From assembly GCA_014859645.1 (NCBI GenBank), contig JACUTV010000010.1:1-52125 (forward strand): 52,125 bases of DNA, read 5' to 3'. This document shows positions 43,722 to 52,123 of the stretch, one piece after another. Position numbers and translations under genes: made by a program. The stretch's first letter is position 1; each line of letters opens with the position of its first letter. This stretch comes from Campylobacterales bacterium. Its GTDB lineage: Bacteria > Campylobacterota > Campylobacteria > Campylobacterales > Campylobacteraceae. The notes under the pieces were generated by a model. It saw only the letters and a program-made list of their open reading frames with translations. It was not told the origin of the DNA and ran no database searches.

Positions 43722-44771
43722 GTGAATACTAAGGCTTTTTTTTCTACACTAAGCACACTAATGATTGCGTTGGTGGGCGTGGGTTTTTTTTACTTTGTCA
43801 ACATGCCAATGCCTTGGCTTTTAGGCTCCATCGTCGCGTTGGCAGTTGCCAGTCGCTTCTCTTTTCTTTCCCTAACCTCCCCTAAAATGCTCTCATCTCC
43901 TGCCAGAGCGATTCTTGGCTTGACCGTAGGAAGTGCGTTTAATGCCGAGATTGTTACTTATTTTAGTAGTTTTTTGGGAAGCTTGATGTTGGTGTTTCCT
44001 TTTGTGGCACTTACCTCCTTGGCGGGCATCTGGTACTACAAAAAAGTGCTGCACTATGACATCCATACTGCTTATTTTAGTGCCATTCCTGGAGGGTTAT
44101 TGGAGATGGTAAGCTTGGCGGAGAGCTTTAAAACCAGCCCCCATAAAATCGTCCTTAACCAATCGGCAAGGCTGTTGTTTATCGTGTTTACCATCCCGTT
44201 TATCATCGAACATTGGGCGCACATTTCCTTGGGAGCTAATCAAAAAATCACCCAACACTTAAGCGAAACGCCTTTGGTCGAACTTGGTTTGATGGCGGCG
44301 TGTGCATTGGTGGGATGGAAGGTTGCTTTGTGGCTAAAAATCCCTGGAGGAACGCTCATTGGCCCCATGATTGTGGGTATGTTTGCTTACAGTTTGGGCT
44401 TTTTACATGTAAGGCCGCCCACGGAAATCATCAACCTGATTCAACTCATCTTAGGAAGCATGGTGGGGTTTGTATTTGTGGGGGTTTCGTTGCGGGAGAT
44501 TGGGAAAGTTTTACTACAAACCTTGGGTTATTTTTTCATCCTTTCTGCGGTGAGCGCTATGTTTATCGCGCTAGTGTGGTGGAGTACTGATTTTCCTCCT
44601 CTTTCTATCTTGCTTGCTTTTTCTCCCGGAGGCCAAGCGGAGATGAACGTCATGGCTATCGTCGTGGGTGCCAACTTGCCTTATGTGGCACTGCATCACG
44701 TCATCAGGCTTTTTTTGGTGATGGGCTTGGCTCCCGTAGTTATCCGCTGGATGCAGCAAAAAAAGGGTTAG
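43722..44771 (+). CDS. AbrB-family membrane transporter
   Basis: A 349-residue protein with about ten hydrophobic helices, of the AbrB family formerly called putative ammonia monooxygenase. Repeated blocks such as MPWLLGS and AIPGGLLEM in the first half and GTLIGPMI and SPGGQAEM in the second show the internal duplication of the family. The GTG at 43722 is preferred because an AGGA site sits just upstream; a TTG at 43716 is possible. Substrate unknown. It overlaps the mqnA stop by 4 bp at the other end. Confidence 0.78.
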   Translation: MNTKAFFSTLSTLMIALVGVGFFYFVNMPMPWLLGSIVALAVASRFSFLSLTSPKMLSSPARAILGLTVGSAFNAEIVTYFSSFLGSLMLVFPFVALTSLAGIWYYKKVLHYDIHTAYFSAIPGGLLEMVSLAESFKTSPHKIVLNQSARLLFIVFTIPFIIEHWAHISLGANQKITQHLSETPLVELGLMAACALVGWKVALWLKIPGGTLIGPMIVGMFAYSLGFLHVRPPTEIINLIQLILGSMVGFVFVGVSLREIGKVLLQTLGYFFILSAVSAMFIALVWWSTDFPPLSILLAFSPGGQAEMNVMAIVVGANLPYVALHHVIRLFLVMGLAPVVIRWMQQKKG

Positions 44772-45430
44772 CGGGGTTGCTGTTTTACTACGTCCAAAAA
44801 CCGTTTGAGCGCGCGTTTTTCTTTGGTGCCGATGCGGTAGGAAATGAGGGTGAGGTAGTCCAAGATGTCCGCTTCGCTGATGCCGCGTTCTTTGGCGTAC
44901 TGGCTTAGCATGTAGCGCGGGATGCGCACTTTTTGCCCTACAAAACGCGCGGCAAGGCGGCGGTAAAAGGCTGTGTCTTTGGTGACACACAACCTCGCAA
45001 ACACAAAGGGAAGCCCCGTGCGCGCGTTCCATGTTTTTGCCAAATCAACGTAGGCGCTTGGGTCTTGCAAATAGGCTTTTAATGCGCGGTCACCGATGAG
45101 CACTTCTCCCTTTACATGTAAGACATTTGCCAAGGCGTTGGAACTGGCACTGGCGGGGTCGAGGGCGCATTTTCCGCGTTTGACAAGGACGCTTTTAACC
45201 TCTTTTTTCGCCACAATACCCATGTCAAGGCGGTGGTACATGGGATGGGTACTGGTGATGCTTGAAACCACGGCCGCGTCGATTTGACGGCGTTTTAGCT
45301 TGTGGTTGAGCGCGCTTGGGACGCCTTTTTTGTATTCTAAAGCGTGTTTAAACGCGTTGGGAAGAGCGCTACCTTTTAAAAAAACGTGAAAGGGAAGAAG
45401 GTTGATGTAGTCAATTTTGCCAAAAATCAC
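44768..45430 (-). CDS. mqnA: Chorismate dehydratase MqnA (futalosine menaquinone pathway)
   Basis: A 220-residue protein of the MqnA/MqnD family. GKIDYINLLPFH at the N-terminus is the conserved substrate-binding opening, and VSSITSTHP and VLIGDRALKA follow. MqnA turns chorismate into 3-enolpyruvylbenzoate, the first step of the futalosine route to menaquinone used by Campylobacterota. It is shorter than many MqnA proteins but colinear. MqnD is the alternative; the opening motif favours MqnA. Confidence 0.82.
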   Translation of the reverse strand: MIFGKIDYINLLPFHVFLKGSALPNAFKHALEYKKGVPSALNHKLKRRQIDAAVVSSITSTHPMYHRLDMGIVAKKEVKSVLVKRGKCALDPASASSNALANVLHVKGEVLIGDRALKAYLQDPSAYVDLAKTWNARTGLPFVFARLCVTKDTAFYRRLAARFVGQKVRIPRYMLSQYAKERGISEADILDYLTLISYRIGTKEKRALKRFLDVVKQQPR

Positions 45431-45546
45431 GCGGTTCCTTTTTTAGAAAAAGCCCATTATAATCCCTTGGGACTAAAAACCGACTTTTGCTTTAGCTAAA
45501 CCCTTTTTTTGTACAATACCCCAACATTACTACAGAGGAAATTCCC

Positions 45547-46707
45547 ATGCACTTTACCACCCCTTTAAAAAGTAACAGCACCAAAATCATGCTCCTTGGC
45601 AGTGGCGAACTTGGCAAAGAAGTCATCATCGAAGCCCAGCGCCTTGGCATTGAAACCATCGCTGTGGACGCGTACCCACACGCTCCTGCACACCTTGTGG
45701 CCAACCGTTCCCATGTGGTCAACATGAAAGACAAAGCCGCCCTTTTGGAGGTGATTCGCCGTGAAAAGCCTGATTTTATCTTGCCCGAAATCGAAGCGCT
45801 CAACATCGACGCGCTCATCGAAGCCGAAAAGGAGGGGTTTTGCGTCATTCCCAATGCTAATGCAGTCAAGCTGACCATGAACCGCAAGCATATCCGTGAG
45901 TTTGCTACGAAAGAGTTGGGGCTTAAAACCAGTGCGTACCGCTTTGTGAAAGATTACGAATCCTTAAAAGCCGCGGTCAAGGAAGTGGGCATTCCGTGTG
46001 TGGTCAAACCCGTGATGAGTTCTTCAGGCCATGGCCAAAGTACCGTGCGCAATGTGACAGAAATCGCCAAAGCATGGGAGCACGCCAAAGAAGCGCGCGG
46101 GGATGCTAGTGAGCTTATCGTGGAAGCCTTTGTGCCCTTTGACTATGAAATCACCCTGCTTACGGTGCGCACGGAAACAGAAACTGTTTTTTGCGAGCCC
46201 ATCGGACACATCCAAGAAGACGGGGATTATGTGCTGAGTTGGCAGCCCATGAAAATGCCCGCAGCTGTGCTTGAAAAAGCCAAGGTCATGGCCAAGGCGG
46301 TCACCGACGGCTTGGGTGGACGCGGGCTTTTTGGGGTAGAGTTTTTCATCAAAGGCGAAGAAGTGTACTTTAGCGAACTTAGCCCCCGCCCGCACGATAC
46401 GGGTATGGTCACACTCATCACCCAAAGCCAAAGTGAATTTGCCTTACATGTAAGGGCGGTGTTAGGTTTGCCATTAGACTTTACCTTTTACGGACCCGGC
46501 GCGAGTGGGGCGTTTAAAAGTAGTGAAGAAGCCACCGTGCCAGTGCTTGAGATTCCCCCAACTGCGTTTAGTAAAAACTCTTTCGTGCGGGTTTTTGGCA
46601 AACCTGTTAGCCACGTGGGACGCCGCATGGCGGTAGCGTTGGTACTAGATGAGGTCGAAAGTGCCAAAAAACAAGCCCGTGCCATCATTGAAGAAATGCG
46701 CGGATAG
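45547..46707 (+). CDS. purT: Formate-dependent phosphoribosylglycinamide formyltransferase PurT
   Basis: A 386-residue ATP-grasp enzyme of purine synthesis that uses formate and ATP to formylate GAR. Motifs: [12 protein letters not shown] at the N-terminus, [14 protein letters not shown] in the ATP-binding loop, and [23 protein letters not shown] near the C-terminus. Full length. It has its own promoter region. PurT makes use of free formate, in keeping with formate-rich anaerobic metabolism. A TTACATGTAA repeat lies inside it. Confidence 0.93.
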   Translation: MHFTTPLKSNSTKIMLLGSGELGKEVIIEAQRLGIETIAVDAYPHAPAHLVANRSHVVNMKDKAALLEVIRREKPDFILPEIEALNIDALIEAEKEGFCVIPNANAVKLTMNRKHIREFATKELGLKTSAYRFVKDYESLKAAVKEVGIPCVVKPVMSSSGHGQSTVRNVTEIAKAWEHAKEARGDASELIVEAFVPFDYEITLLTVRTETETVFCEPIGHIQEDGDYVLSWQPMKMPAAVLEKAKVMAKAVTDGLGGRGLFGVEFFIKGEEVYFSELSPRPHDTGMVTLITQSQSEFALHVRAVLGLPLDFTFYGPGASGAFKSSEEATVPVLEIPPTAFSKNSFVRVFGKPVSHVGRRMAVALVLDEVESAKKQARAIIEEMRG

Positions 46708-46731
46708 GCCTAGGTTTTTTTGGCTTTTTTC

Positions 46732-46757
46732 TTGAGCGTTCCTTAGGAACGTTCAAG
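46732..46757. terminator. Hairpin after purT
   Basis: CTTGAGCGTTCC and GGAACGTTCAAG pair with a short centre, one mismatch, 25 bp after purT. A T-rich stretch precedes rather than follows it, so on the plus strand it is a weak terminator; it might also serve the facing XRE gene. Confidence 0.45.
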
Positions 46758-46830
46758 ATGCTTTTAGGACTTTACCTCAATACGCTTCAGTGCAAAAGCG
46801 CACGCACTTTGAGTGTTTTTGCACGCAACA

Positions 46831-47103
46831 CTAAATACCTTCAAAAAATCTTTCGATAGGAACACCAAGGGCTTTGGAGATTTTGTAAAGCTGTTCGATG
46901 TTGAAATGTTTGTTTTCGATGAGGGATTCTGCTTTGGCAATGGATGAGACAGATTTGTACCCTACGGCAAGGGCTAAATCCAATTGTGACACACCTTTTT
47001 GTTTGCGTATTTTCCGCACGTTTGCTCCAATTCTTTTATAAAGAATGGTGATATGGTGGGCGCTAAGATCGAACGGTATAAGGTTGCACAAAATTTTCAC
47101 CAT
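46831..47103 (-). CDS. XRE-family helix-turn-helix regulator
   Basis: A 90-residue regulator with one helix-turn-helix domain (VRKIRKQKGVSQLDLALAVGYKSVSSIAKAE split by the recognition helix). ATG at 47103 is the best start; it lies inside a palindrome-like sequence TTCACCATAGTGTT. A clearer copy, TTCACTATAGTGAA, sits at 47150-47163 between this gene and the divergent one. The regulator probably controls both its own gene and 47178-47534. The layout resembles phage-type repressors or restriction controllers, but no other such gene is near. Confidence 0.8.
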   Translation of the reverse strand: MVKILCNLIPFDLSAHHITILYKRIGANVRKIRKQKGVSQLDLALAVGYKSVSSIAKAESLIENKHFNIEQLYKISKALGVPIERFFEGI

Positions 47104-47149
47104 AGTGTTATTTTTCTGTAAGTTTAAACGGAATACAATGCTTTCACAA

Positions 47150-47163
47150 TTCACTATAGTGAA
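47150..47163. promoter_or_regulatory. Probable operator TTCACTATAGTGAA
   Basis: A perfect 14-bp palindrome in the divergent region between the XRE regulator and the gene at 47178, with a degenerate second copy at 47096-47109 overlapping the regulator start codon. Such sites are typical targets of single-domain XRE regulators, so autoregulation is likely. Confidence 0.6.
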
Positions 47164-47177
47164 AACAAAGGAAAGCT

Positions 47178-47534
47178 GTGTCATACGCGAAAGATGCACA
47201 CGTAGAAAAAACACTAGAAGAGCACAGTCGGCACATTATGGGTCAGTTAATGCGCTTTGAAAAAGAAGTTCCTCTAGTGCCTTCGAGCGATGTGCATGTG
47301 CGTGCGTATTTTTATGGTGCTATTACCGCGATTGCGCGTTTTTGTGGACACGGACGCTATGAAACGTTTGTGTTAGCATGTCGGTACTTTGTAGAGAATT
47401 TAGGAGTACCTATGGAGGAAGTCGGAGAACATGTCCTCCACGTACAATTTGCACCACAAGAAACGGTGCAAGAATGGAAAAAAGAAGGCACCCATGCCTT
47501 TGAGGCATGGTGTGTCGCGAGTTCTTGCATGTAA
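47178..47534 (+). CDS. Hypothetical protein, divergent from the XRE regulator
   Basis: A 118-residue soluble protein of unknown family. GTG start at 47178 follows AAAGGAAAG. The sequence has an acidic, aromatic mid-part (YFYGAITAIARFCGHGRYETF) and no membrane helix or signal peptide. It starts 15 bp after the TTCACTATAGTGAA palindrome, so the XRE regulator probably controls it. It could be the effector gene of a small regulator-effector pair; I see no catalytic motif. Confidence 0.6.
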   Translation: MSYAKDAHVEKTLEEHSRHIMGQLMRFEKEVPLVPSSDVHVRAYFYGAITAIARFCGHGRYETFVLACRYFVENLGVPMEEVGEHVLHVQFAPQETVQEWKKEGTHAFEAWCVASSCM

Positions 47535-47578
47535 AGGCTAAAGAGTAAAGACGAGCAAAAGGCTAGTCTTGGGGAAAA

Positions 47579-47851
47579 CTACTCGAAAAAATCGCCGTGA
47601 ACCGATTGATTTTTAAGCTTCTTTAACGCACCTGAAACAATCTCATCGTACCGCTCTTCGTCAATGCGCAGCTCCGCCATGGTGACCTCTTGGTCGACGC
47701 CATTGGCAAGATCGTTGAGCACACTGCACTCTTTTTTCGTCAGTCTTTTTTTGAGTAAAAAAGCCAACTCCGCTTCTGTCTTGGTAAACGTGCGTTTGTC
47801 GCCTAAAGCCATCTGGATGATGTCAACTGCTTTGAGCTCGCTATGTCTCAT
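47579..47851 (-). CDS. Hypothetical small protein with a possible helix-turn-helix
   Basis: A 90-residue protein. ATG at 47851 is chosen because AGGAAATTC stands just upstream; the open frame extends further but through promoter sequence. The middle, KRLTKKECSVLNDLANG, followed by ERYDEIVSGALKKLKNQ, resembles the recognition helices of sigma region 4 or LuxR-type domains, but weakly. I do not recognise a family. Confidence 0.55.
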   Translation of the reverse strand: MRHSELKAVDIIQMALGDKRTFTKTEAELAFLLKKRLTKKECSVLNDLANGVDQEVTMAELRIDEERYDEIVSGALKKLKNQSVHGDFFE

Positions 47852-47984
47852 GAATTTCCTTGGGGTAATATGGCGGAATTGTAGCATAGAAAAGGGTAAA
47901 AATACCCTCCTTTTTTTCAAAAGCACCACAAGAACAACGCCCGCTGTGCTATGATGACAATCATGCAAATAAGGGAGCTTCAAA

Positions 47985-49715
47985 ATGCTAAATTTGTACA
48001 AATACGAACGTGCTATTCGACTAGTAATGGCACTGGTAGTGCTATGGTATGCTTCGTTTCCTTTGACGCTTATGGGGATTTTTGGCCTTGTGCTTTTGGC
48101 TACAGCGTTGGTAGGTTTTTGCCCGATTTATTATGTGTTACGCATTAACCAACTTTTTGCCTCCAAAAGCGATTTTCTCTCTAACCTTCCAAAGCACAAC
48201 CCTGAGCCTGTGTTTGTTTTTTGCGCCAAGGGCAACAGTGTGTTTGCTAACGTCGCTGCGAAAAAAATCCTTCCTACTATTGACCATTTTAGCCATATCT
48301 CCTCTTTGGACGCCGTAAAGGTAATCGAAGAAGAAGAGCGCGTAAACACCACCATCACCTCGGGCGAACAAACCTATCTTCTTGAAGCCATTGGTATCAA
48401 AGAAGAGGGCTTTATTTTGGCTTATGGAGCCAATGTCAGCGCCATTGAACAAAGCCGTAAGATGCTCAAACAACAGCTCATTACAGACAAGCTCACAGGC
48501 CTTGGTAATCGTAAGCGTCTTTTTGAGTGCGTGAGCCAAACCCAATGCCAAAGCGCGGTATTGGTTGTCTTCGATGTTGTTGGATTTGGGCAGATAAACA
48601 CCTTTTTTGGGCACGAAAAAGGAGACCAGTTTCTTGCCTTGTTCGCCAAAGACCTAAAAGCTTTTGGCGCGTCTTATGCGGAGGTGGATTCTGTGTACCG
48701 CTTGGGAGGAAACACCTTTGGGCTTTTTTTGGTAGAGCACGACTCCCCCTCGCACCCAAACAGCACCAAAAAAGCCTTTTTGGAAGCTTTTACAGCTCAT
48801 AAAATGGAACTTGGCGAGATTCAAGTCTCTTTTTCTATACGCGCAGGAAGCGCCACAAGCCAAGGTGATACGCCAGGACTTACTCTACTCAATCAAGCCG
48901 AAACAGCTCTAAGCGAAGCCAAAAAGAGCGCTTTGCCTGTGCTAGAGTTTGAACAAATGGGAGACATTAATAGCCGCTACCAAAACAACATCTACTGGGC
49001 GACAACCCTGCACGACATTGTAAAACAGGCAACAAGTGCCAAGTTTCGCACCTATTTTCAGCCGATTTACAATTTCCACACGGGGCGCATTGAAAAGTAT
49101 GAGTCGCTGATTCGCATTGAAGACAAAGGGGAAGTCATCTCGCCCTTTGCGTTTTTGAAAGTCGCAGAGCAGACTCACCTGCTCCCCAAAATAACAGCCC
49201 ATGTGCTTGGAGAAGCGCTAGCGACTTTCGTGGACACTTCTTATGAATTTTCTCTAAACATAAGTGCCCAAGACCTTCGCCAAGATACTTTTCTGCCAAT
49301 GCTTTTAGCCCAGACAAACGCCAAAGGGGTTTCGCCTGAGCGCATTGTCCTTGAGATTTTGGAAGACGATGAGATGTACGGCTTTTCACCGTTGATTGGC
49401 CGTTTGAAAGAAGCGGGGTTTAAAATCGCCATTGATGATTTTGGCACAGGGTATTCAAACTTTAAAAAGCTTCAATCCATACATGTAGACTACGTTAAGA
49501 TTGATGGGTCACTCATTAAAAACATTGCAACCTGCTCTAAAGACCTCTCCATCGTCGCTTCTATTTGCACCTACGCAAAGGCTATCGGCGCTAAAACCAT
49601 CGGGGAGTTTGTGGCCGATGAAGCGATTTTTGAAGCGCTCAAAAAAACAGGCGTGGATTACGCGCAAGGGTATTACCTTGGAATGCCAAACCCAGAAATT
49701 AAGGACGCATTGTAA
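47985..49715 (+). CDS. DUF2892-GGDEF-EAL protein with degenerate GGDEF site
   Basis: A 576-residue membrane protein. Residues 1-55 are two hydrophobic helices of the DUF2892 (YgaP membrane) type. A GGDEF domain spans about residues 160-320, but its active site reads GGNTF, so cyclase activity is unlikely. The EAL domain (about 335-576) keeps QPIYN, ESLIRI (Glu kept, Ala to Ser), LNISAQDL, LEILED, DDFGTGYSN and KIDGSLI, so it is probably an active c-di-GMP phosphodiesterase. It is followed directly by an NrtS-like gene. Confidence 0.85.
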   Translation: MLNLYKYERAIRLVMALVVLWYASFPLTLMGIFGLVLLATALVGFCPIYYVLRINQLFASKSDFLSNLPKHNPEPVFVFCAKGNSVFANVAAKKILPTIDHFSHISSLDAVKVIEEEERVNTTITSGEQTYLLEAIGIKEEGFILAYGANVSAIEQSRKMLKQQLITDKLTGLGNRKRLFECVSQTQCQSAVLVVFDVVGFGQINTFFGHEKGDQFLALFAKDLKAFGASYAEVDSVYRLGGNTFGLFLVEHDSPSHPNSTKKAFLEAFTAHKMELGEIQVSFSIRAGSATSQGDTPGLTLLNQAETALSEAKKSALPVLEFEQMGDINSRYQNNIYWATTLHDIVKQATSAKFRTYFQPIYNFHTGRIEKYESLIRIEDKGEVISPFAFLKVAEQTHLLPKITAHVLGEALATFVDTSYEFSLNISAQDLRQDTFLPMLLAQTNAKGVSPERIVLEILEDDEMYGFSPLIGRLKEAGFKIAIDDFGTGYSNFKKLQSIHVDYVKIDGSLIKNIATCSKDLSIVASICTYAKAIGAKTIGEFVADEAIFEALKKTGVDYAQGYYLGMPNPEIKDAL

Positions 49716-49954
49716 TGTTTGAAAACGCAAAAAAAGCGCTCCAAGAAACCCTGTGCGATAAACGGATTGTGAAAAAAGCCCTTAAGGTTTCAGCGTTGGT
49801 GGGGACAGCGTTGGTGGTGATTAATCAGTATCAGATAATTCTAGCCCAAGGGCCTATGGCCTTAGATTGGATTAAAGTGGGACTTACTTATGTGGTACCT
49901 TTTCTTGTCTCTTTATACATGGCATTTGACATACGCCTCTCAAAATTACCCTAA
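49715..49954 (+). CDS. Small membrane protein, NrtS-like nitrate/nitrite transporter family
   Basis: A 79-residue protein with two membrane helices. The pattern KKALKVSALVGTALVVINQ and later WIKVGLTYVVPFLVSLYMA fits the NrtS family, small proteins linked to nitrate and nitrite transport in cyanobacteria. It begins at the A of the preceding stop codon (TAATG), so the two genes are coupled. No nitrate or nitrite reductase gene is in the window. The transport role is from family knowledge only. Confidence 0.65.
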   Translation: MFENAKKALQETLCDKRIVKKALKVSALVGTALVVINQYQIILAQGPMALDWIKVGLTYVVPFLVSLYMAFDIRLSKLP

Positions 49955-50018
49955 CGTAGTCTTTGCATTTAGCTGGAATCATTCTTGCATAACTCGTCTG
50001 TAAAAATAGGAGCGTTCG

Positions 50019-50207
50019 ATGGATGAAAAAGAGCTCAAAAAAGAGTACGCCAAGCTCAAACGTGCGGCAGTAGAACTTGCAGGAGAGGTGCATGACATCG
50101 TCGAAGACACGCTGTGGGTTAAGTATGGAGAGCTTCCAAGACTGAGCGCCAAGATTGTCGAGGCCATCACCGAAGCGGAGGCTTTTAAAGCGCGCCATGG
50201 ACTGTAA
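50019..50207 (+). CDS. Small Rop-like helical protein (CCE_0567-like)
   Basis: A 62-residue acidic, fully helical protein. It resembles the CCE_0567 family of two-helix, Rop-like proteins, some of which bind metal and occur near nitrogen-fixation genes. EVHDIVEDTLW supplies possible metal ligands (Glu, His, Glu). ATG at 50019 lies 64 bp after the previous gene with only a weak ribosome site. No nitrogenase gene is in view. The family assignment is tentative. Confidence 0.5.
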   Translation: MDEKELKKEYAKLKRAAVELAGEVHDIVEDTLWVKYGELPRLSAKIVEAITEAEAFKARHGL

Positions 50208-50238
50208 GTAAGTTATAATACGCCAAAAAGGCGAAACC

Positions 50239-50628
50239 ATGGAGTCGTACGAAACATTGCTAAAAAAAGCGCACGAGGCCAAAGAAAACGCCTATGCGCC
50301 CTATTCGGGTTACAAGGTTGGTGCGGCGGTATTGTTGCGTGATGGCGCGGTGGTGTTAGGGTGCAATGTGGAAAATACCGCCCAAAGCGCGACCATCTGT
50401 GCCGAGCGCACGGCGCTGTTCAACGCGACTTCTTTGGGTTACAAACCCGCAGACGTAGTGGCTATCGCCGTGGCATCTTCGGGAAAAAATTTCTCCCCTT
50501 GCGGGCCGTGCCGTCAGGTTATTAGTGAATTTGGTGCAGACATAGAGGTGATTTTTGAATGGGACGGAGCCGTGGTGGTGGCTCCGTTGAAGACACTGTT
50601 GCCTTACGCGTTTACGCTCCAGCGCTAG
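50239..50628 (+). CDS. cdd: Cytidine deaminase
   Basis: A 129-residue homotetrameric-type cytidine deaminase. Zinc ligands C54, C88 and C91 and the catalytic Glu56 are in CAERTAL and PCGPCRQ. NPYAPYSGYKVGAA-like opening (here AYAPYSGYKVGAA) is also typical. It converts cytidine and deoxycytidine to uridine and deoxyuridine in pyrimidine salvage. Its stop codon overlaps the stop of the TauE/SafE gene on the opposite strand by 4 bp. Confidence 0.93.
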   Translation: MESYETLLKKAHEAKENAYAPYSGYKVGAAVLLRDGAVVLGCNVENTAQSATICAERTALFNATSLGYKPADVVAIAVASSGKNFSPCGPCRQVISEFGADIEVIFEWDGAVVVAPLKTLLPYAFTLQR

Positions 50629-51386
50629 GAAAAATAACTCTGGTACGCCAGCCGCATGAGCGTGGCGCCGACCATGATGAGAAAAAAGACGCGAATAAAT
50701 TTGACCTCTTTTTTGATGACCATATTAGAGCCGAGATTTGCACCGATAAGTTGTCCAAGGCCCATGAGTAGCCCCACGAGAAAGAGCACGTGTCCACTCC
50801 ATAAAAAGACGCCCAGCGAAACGATGTTACTCGTAAAGTTCATCACTTTGGTTTGGGCCGTGGCTTTTTTGAGGTTAAGCCCCGCTAGGCTCACAAGGGC
50901 AATGGTCCAAAACGTCCCGGTCCCAGGCCCAAAAAAGCCATCGTAAAATCCGATGCCGATGCCAAAGACCAAGAAAAACAGGTGGTTTCCCATGAGTGCG
51001 CGGCGGTCGTTTTCGCCCATTTTGGGAGAGAAGAGGGTGTAAAGAAAGATGGCAAGAAGCATGATGGGGATGATGTTGGCGAGGATGTCGGGGTTGATGA
51101 GTAAGATAGCATACGTACCCAAAACCGCCCCCACAAAGGTGTAACACACCCCTAGCCAGACTTCTTTCCACGTGATAAAACCTTTGCGGATGAAGTTTAG
51201 CGAAGCCATGCCGCTACCAAAGGTGCCTTGGAGTTTATTGGTCGCAAGAGCCACGTGCGGTGGAATGCCTGCGGCCAAGAGCACAGGGATGGTGATGATC
51301 CCACCCCCTCCCGCGATAGCGTCGATAAACCCCGCCACAACACCCACCGCCAAAAAAATGGCGTACATGGAAAGTTCAAATTCCAC
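50625..51386 (-). CDS. TSUP family sulfite exporter TauE/SafE-like (YfcA-like)
   Basis: A 253-residue membrane protein with about eight helices. The two repeated family blocks are visible: GFIDAIAGGGGIITIPVL with ATNKLQGTFG in the first half and GFYDGFFGPGTGTFW followed by AKATAQTKVMNF-like sequence in the second. TSUP proteins export sulfite, sulfoacetate or related anions. Start is taken at GTG 51386; ATG 51368 is an alternative with a better-spaced upstream site. It is close behind the LysE gene and may share its transcript. Confidence 0.85.
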   Translation of the reverse strand: MEFELSMYAIFLAVGVVAGFIDAIAGGGGIITIPVLLAAGIPPHVALATNKLQGTFGSGMASLNFIRKGFITWKEVWLGVCYTFVGAVLGTYAILLINPDILANIIPIMLLAIFLYTLFSPKMGENDRRALMGNHLFFLVFGIGIGFYDGFFGPGTGTFWTIALVSLAGLNLKKATAQTKVMNFTSNIVSLGVFLWSGHVLFLVGLLMGLGQLIGANLGSNMVIKKEVKFIRVFFLIMVGATLMRLAYQSYFS

Positions 51387-52005
51387 GGATTACAACGGTT
51401 TTAAGAGTAAAAATCCGCCCGCACCGACCATGGCACTTCCCGCACACGTCCATGCGACGCAAGGCTTTGGGGCTTGTAAAAAGCGCTTTGGCACGGTGGG
51501 CCATCCACGCGTACGCACACAAAACCGTTCCAAGGACAACAGAAACGATGGTAGCTGCAAGCACGACATCTGCGCCGCTGAGGGCTTGGAGGTTCATGAA
51601 GGTGGGCAAGAAGCTCAGGTAAAACAAGATGACTTTTGGGTTGCCCAGCGTAATGAAAAACCCGCTGACAAAACTAGCACTCAAAGCGCTTTCGCTAGAG
51701 CCTTTGAGGGTGCGCGCGTGGGCGGAGCTGCGCAAGATGTGGACTCCAAGGTAAACAAGGTACGCGCCTCCTAGGTATTTAACAGCAATGAACACTTCGC
51801 CCATCACCGAGGCTAGGGCGCTGAGGCCATACACTGCCATGAGTAAAAAGACCAAATCGCCAAGAACGCACCCAAGGGCGAGCAGGGCGCCGTGGGTAAA
51901 TCCACTAGCTAGTGCCCTAGCAGTTACGGCAAACACCCCTGGCCCCGGGCTTGCGGCTAAAAGCGTCATAGCACCCGCAAGGGCGAGCGCGCTCATCAGT
52001 GTCAT
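51376..52005 (-). CDS. LysE/RhtB family amino-acid exporter, possible C-terminal frameshift
   Basis: A 209-residue, five- or six-helix exporter of the LysE family. The N-terminal block LLAASPGPGVFAVTARALASG and the mid block GFFITLGNPKVILFY are conserved. ATG at 52005 follows AAGGATTT. The last 25 residues read DVCGKCHGRCGRIFTL, hydrophilic and unlike the family; the neighbouring frame reads CAGSAMVGAGGFLLLKPL and stops at 51390, a normal LysE ending. One extra base near 51440 would explain this. Confidence 0.8.
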   Translation of the reverse strand: MTLMSALALAGAMTLLAASPGPGVFAVTARALASGFTHGALLALGCVLGDLVFLLMAVYGLSALASVMGEVFIAVKYLGGAYLVYLGVHILRSSAHARTLKGSSESALSASFVSGFFITLGNPKVILFYLSFLPTFMNLQALSGADVVLAATIVSVVLGTVLCAYAWMAHRAKALFTSPKALRRMDVCGKCHGRCGRIFTLKTVVIRGI

Positions 52006-52117
52006 GAGAAATCCTTTACATGTAAAGTCATAAAAGTGAGATTGTAGCACACACGCGGGGCTTTGGTGTGACCTTGATGTACAAAAATGTATCAAGGCAC
52101 GAAAAAGCCAGCTGTGG

Positions 52118-52123
52118 TATAAT
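52118..52123 (+). promoter_or_regulatory. Possible -10 element TATAAT for a gene beyond the window
   Basis: TGTGGTATAATCC at the very end of the window has an exact TATAAT and an extended TG. No clear -35 was identified, as usual in Campylobacterota. The gene it would serve lies outside. Confidence 0.35.

Larger units (their letters stand above)
471..52027. repeat. Dispersed palindrome family TTACATGTAA
   Basis: At least 36 copies of TACATGTA, 23 of them within the full TTACATGTAA and often further extended to CTTACATGTAAG. Core starts include 473, 640, 1197, 2111, 3937, 4063, 4734, 5619, 5636, 8958, 9056, 9758, 12553, 16201, 16321, 24163, 24703, 29421, 31702, 32410, 35687, 37430, 37995, 38719, 44404, 45113, 46445 and 52017. 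Most are inside genes, in varying reading frames. The coordinates given span first to last copy; the copies are separate. Confidence 0.85.
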
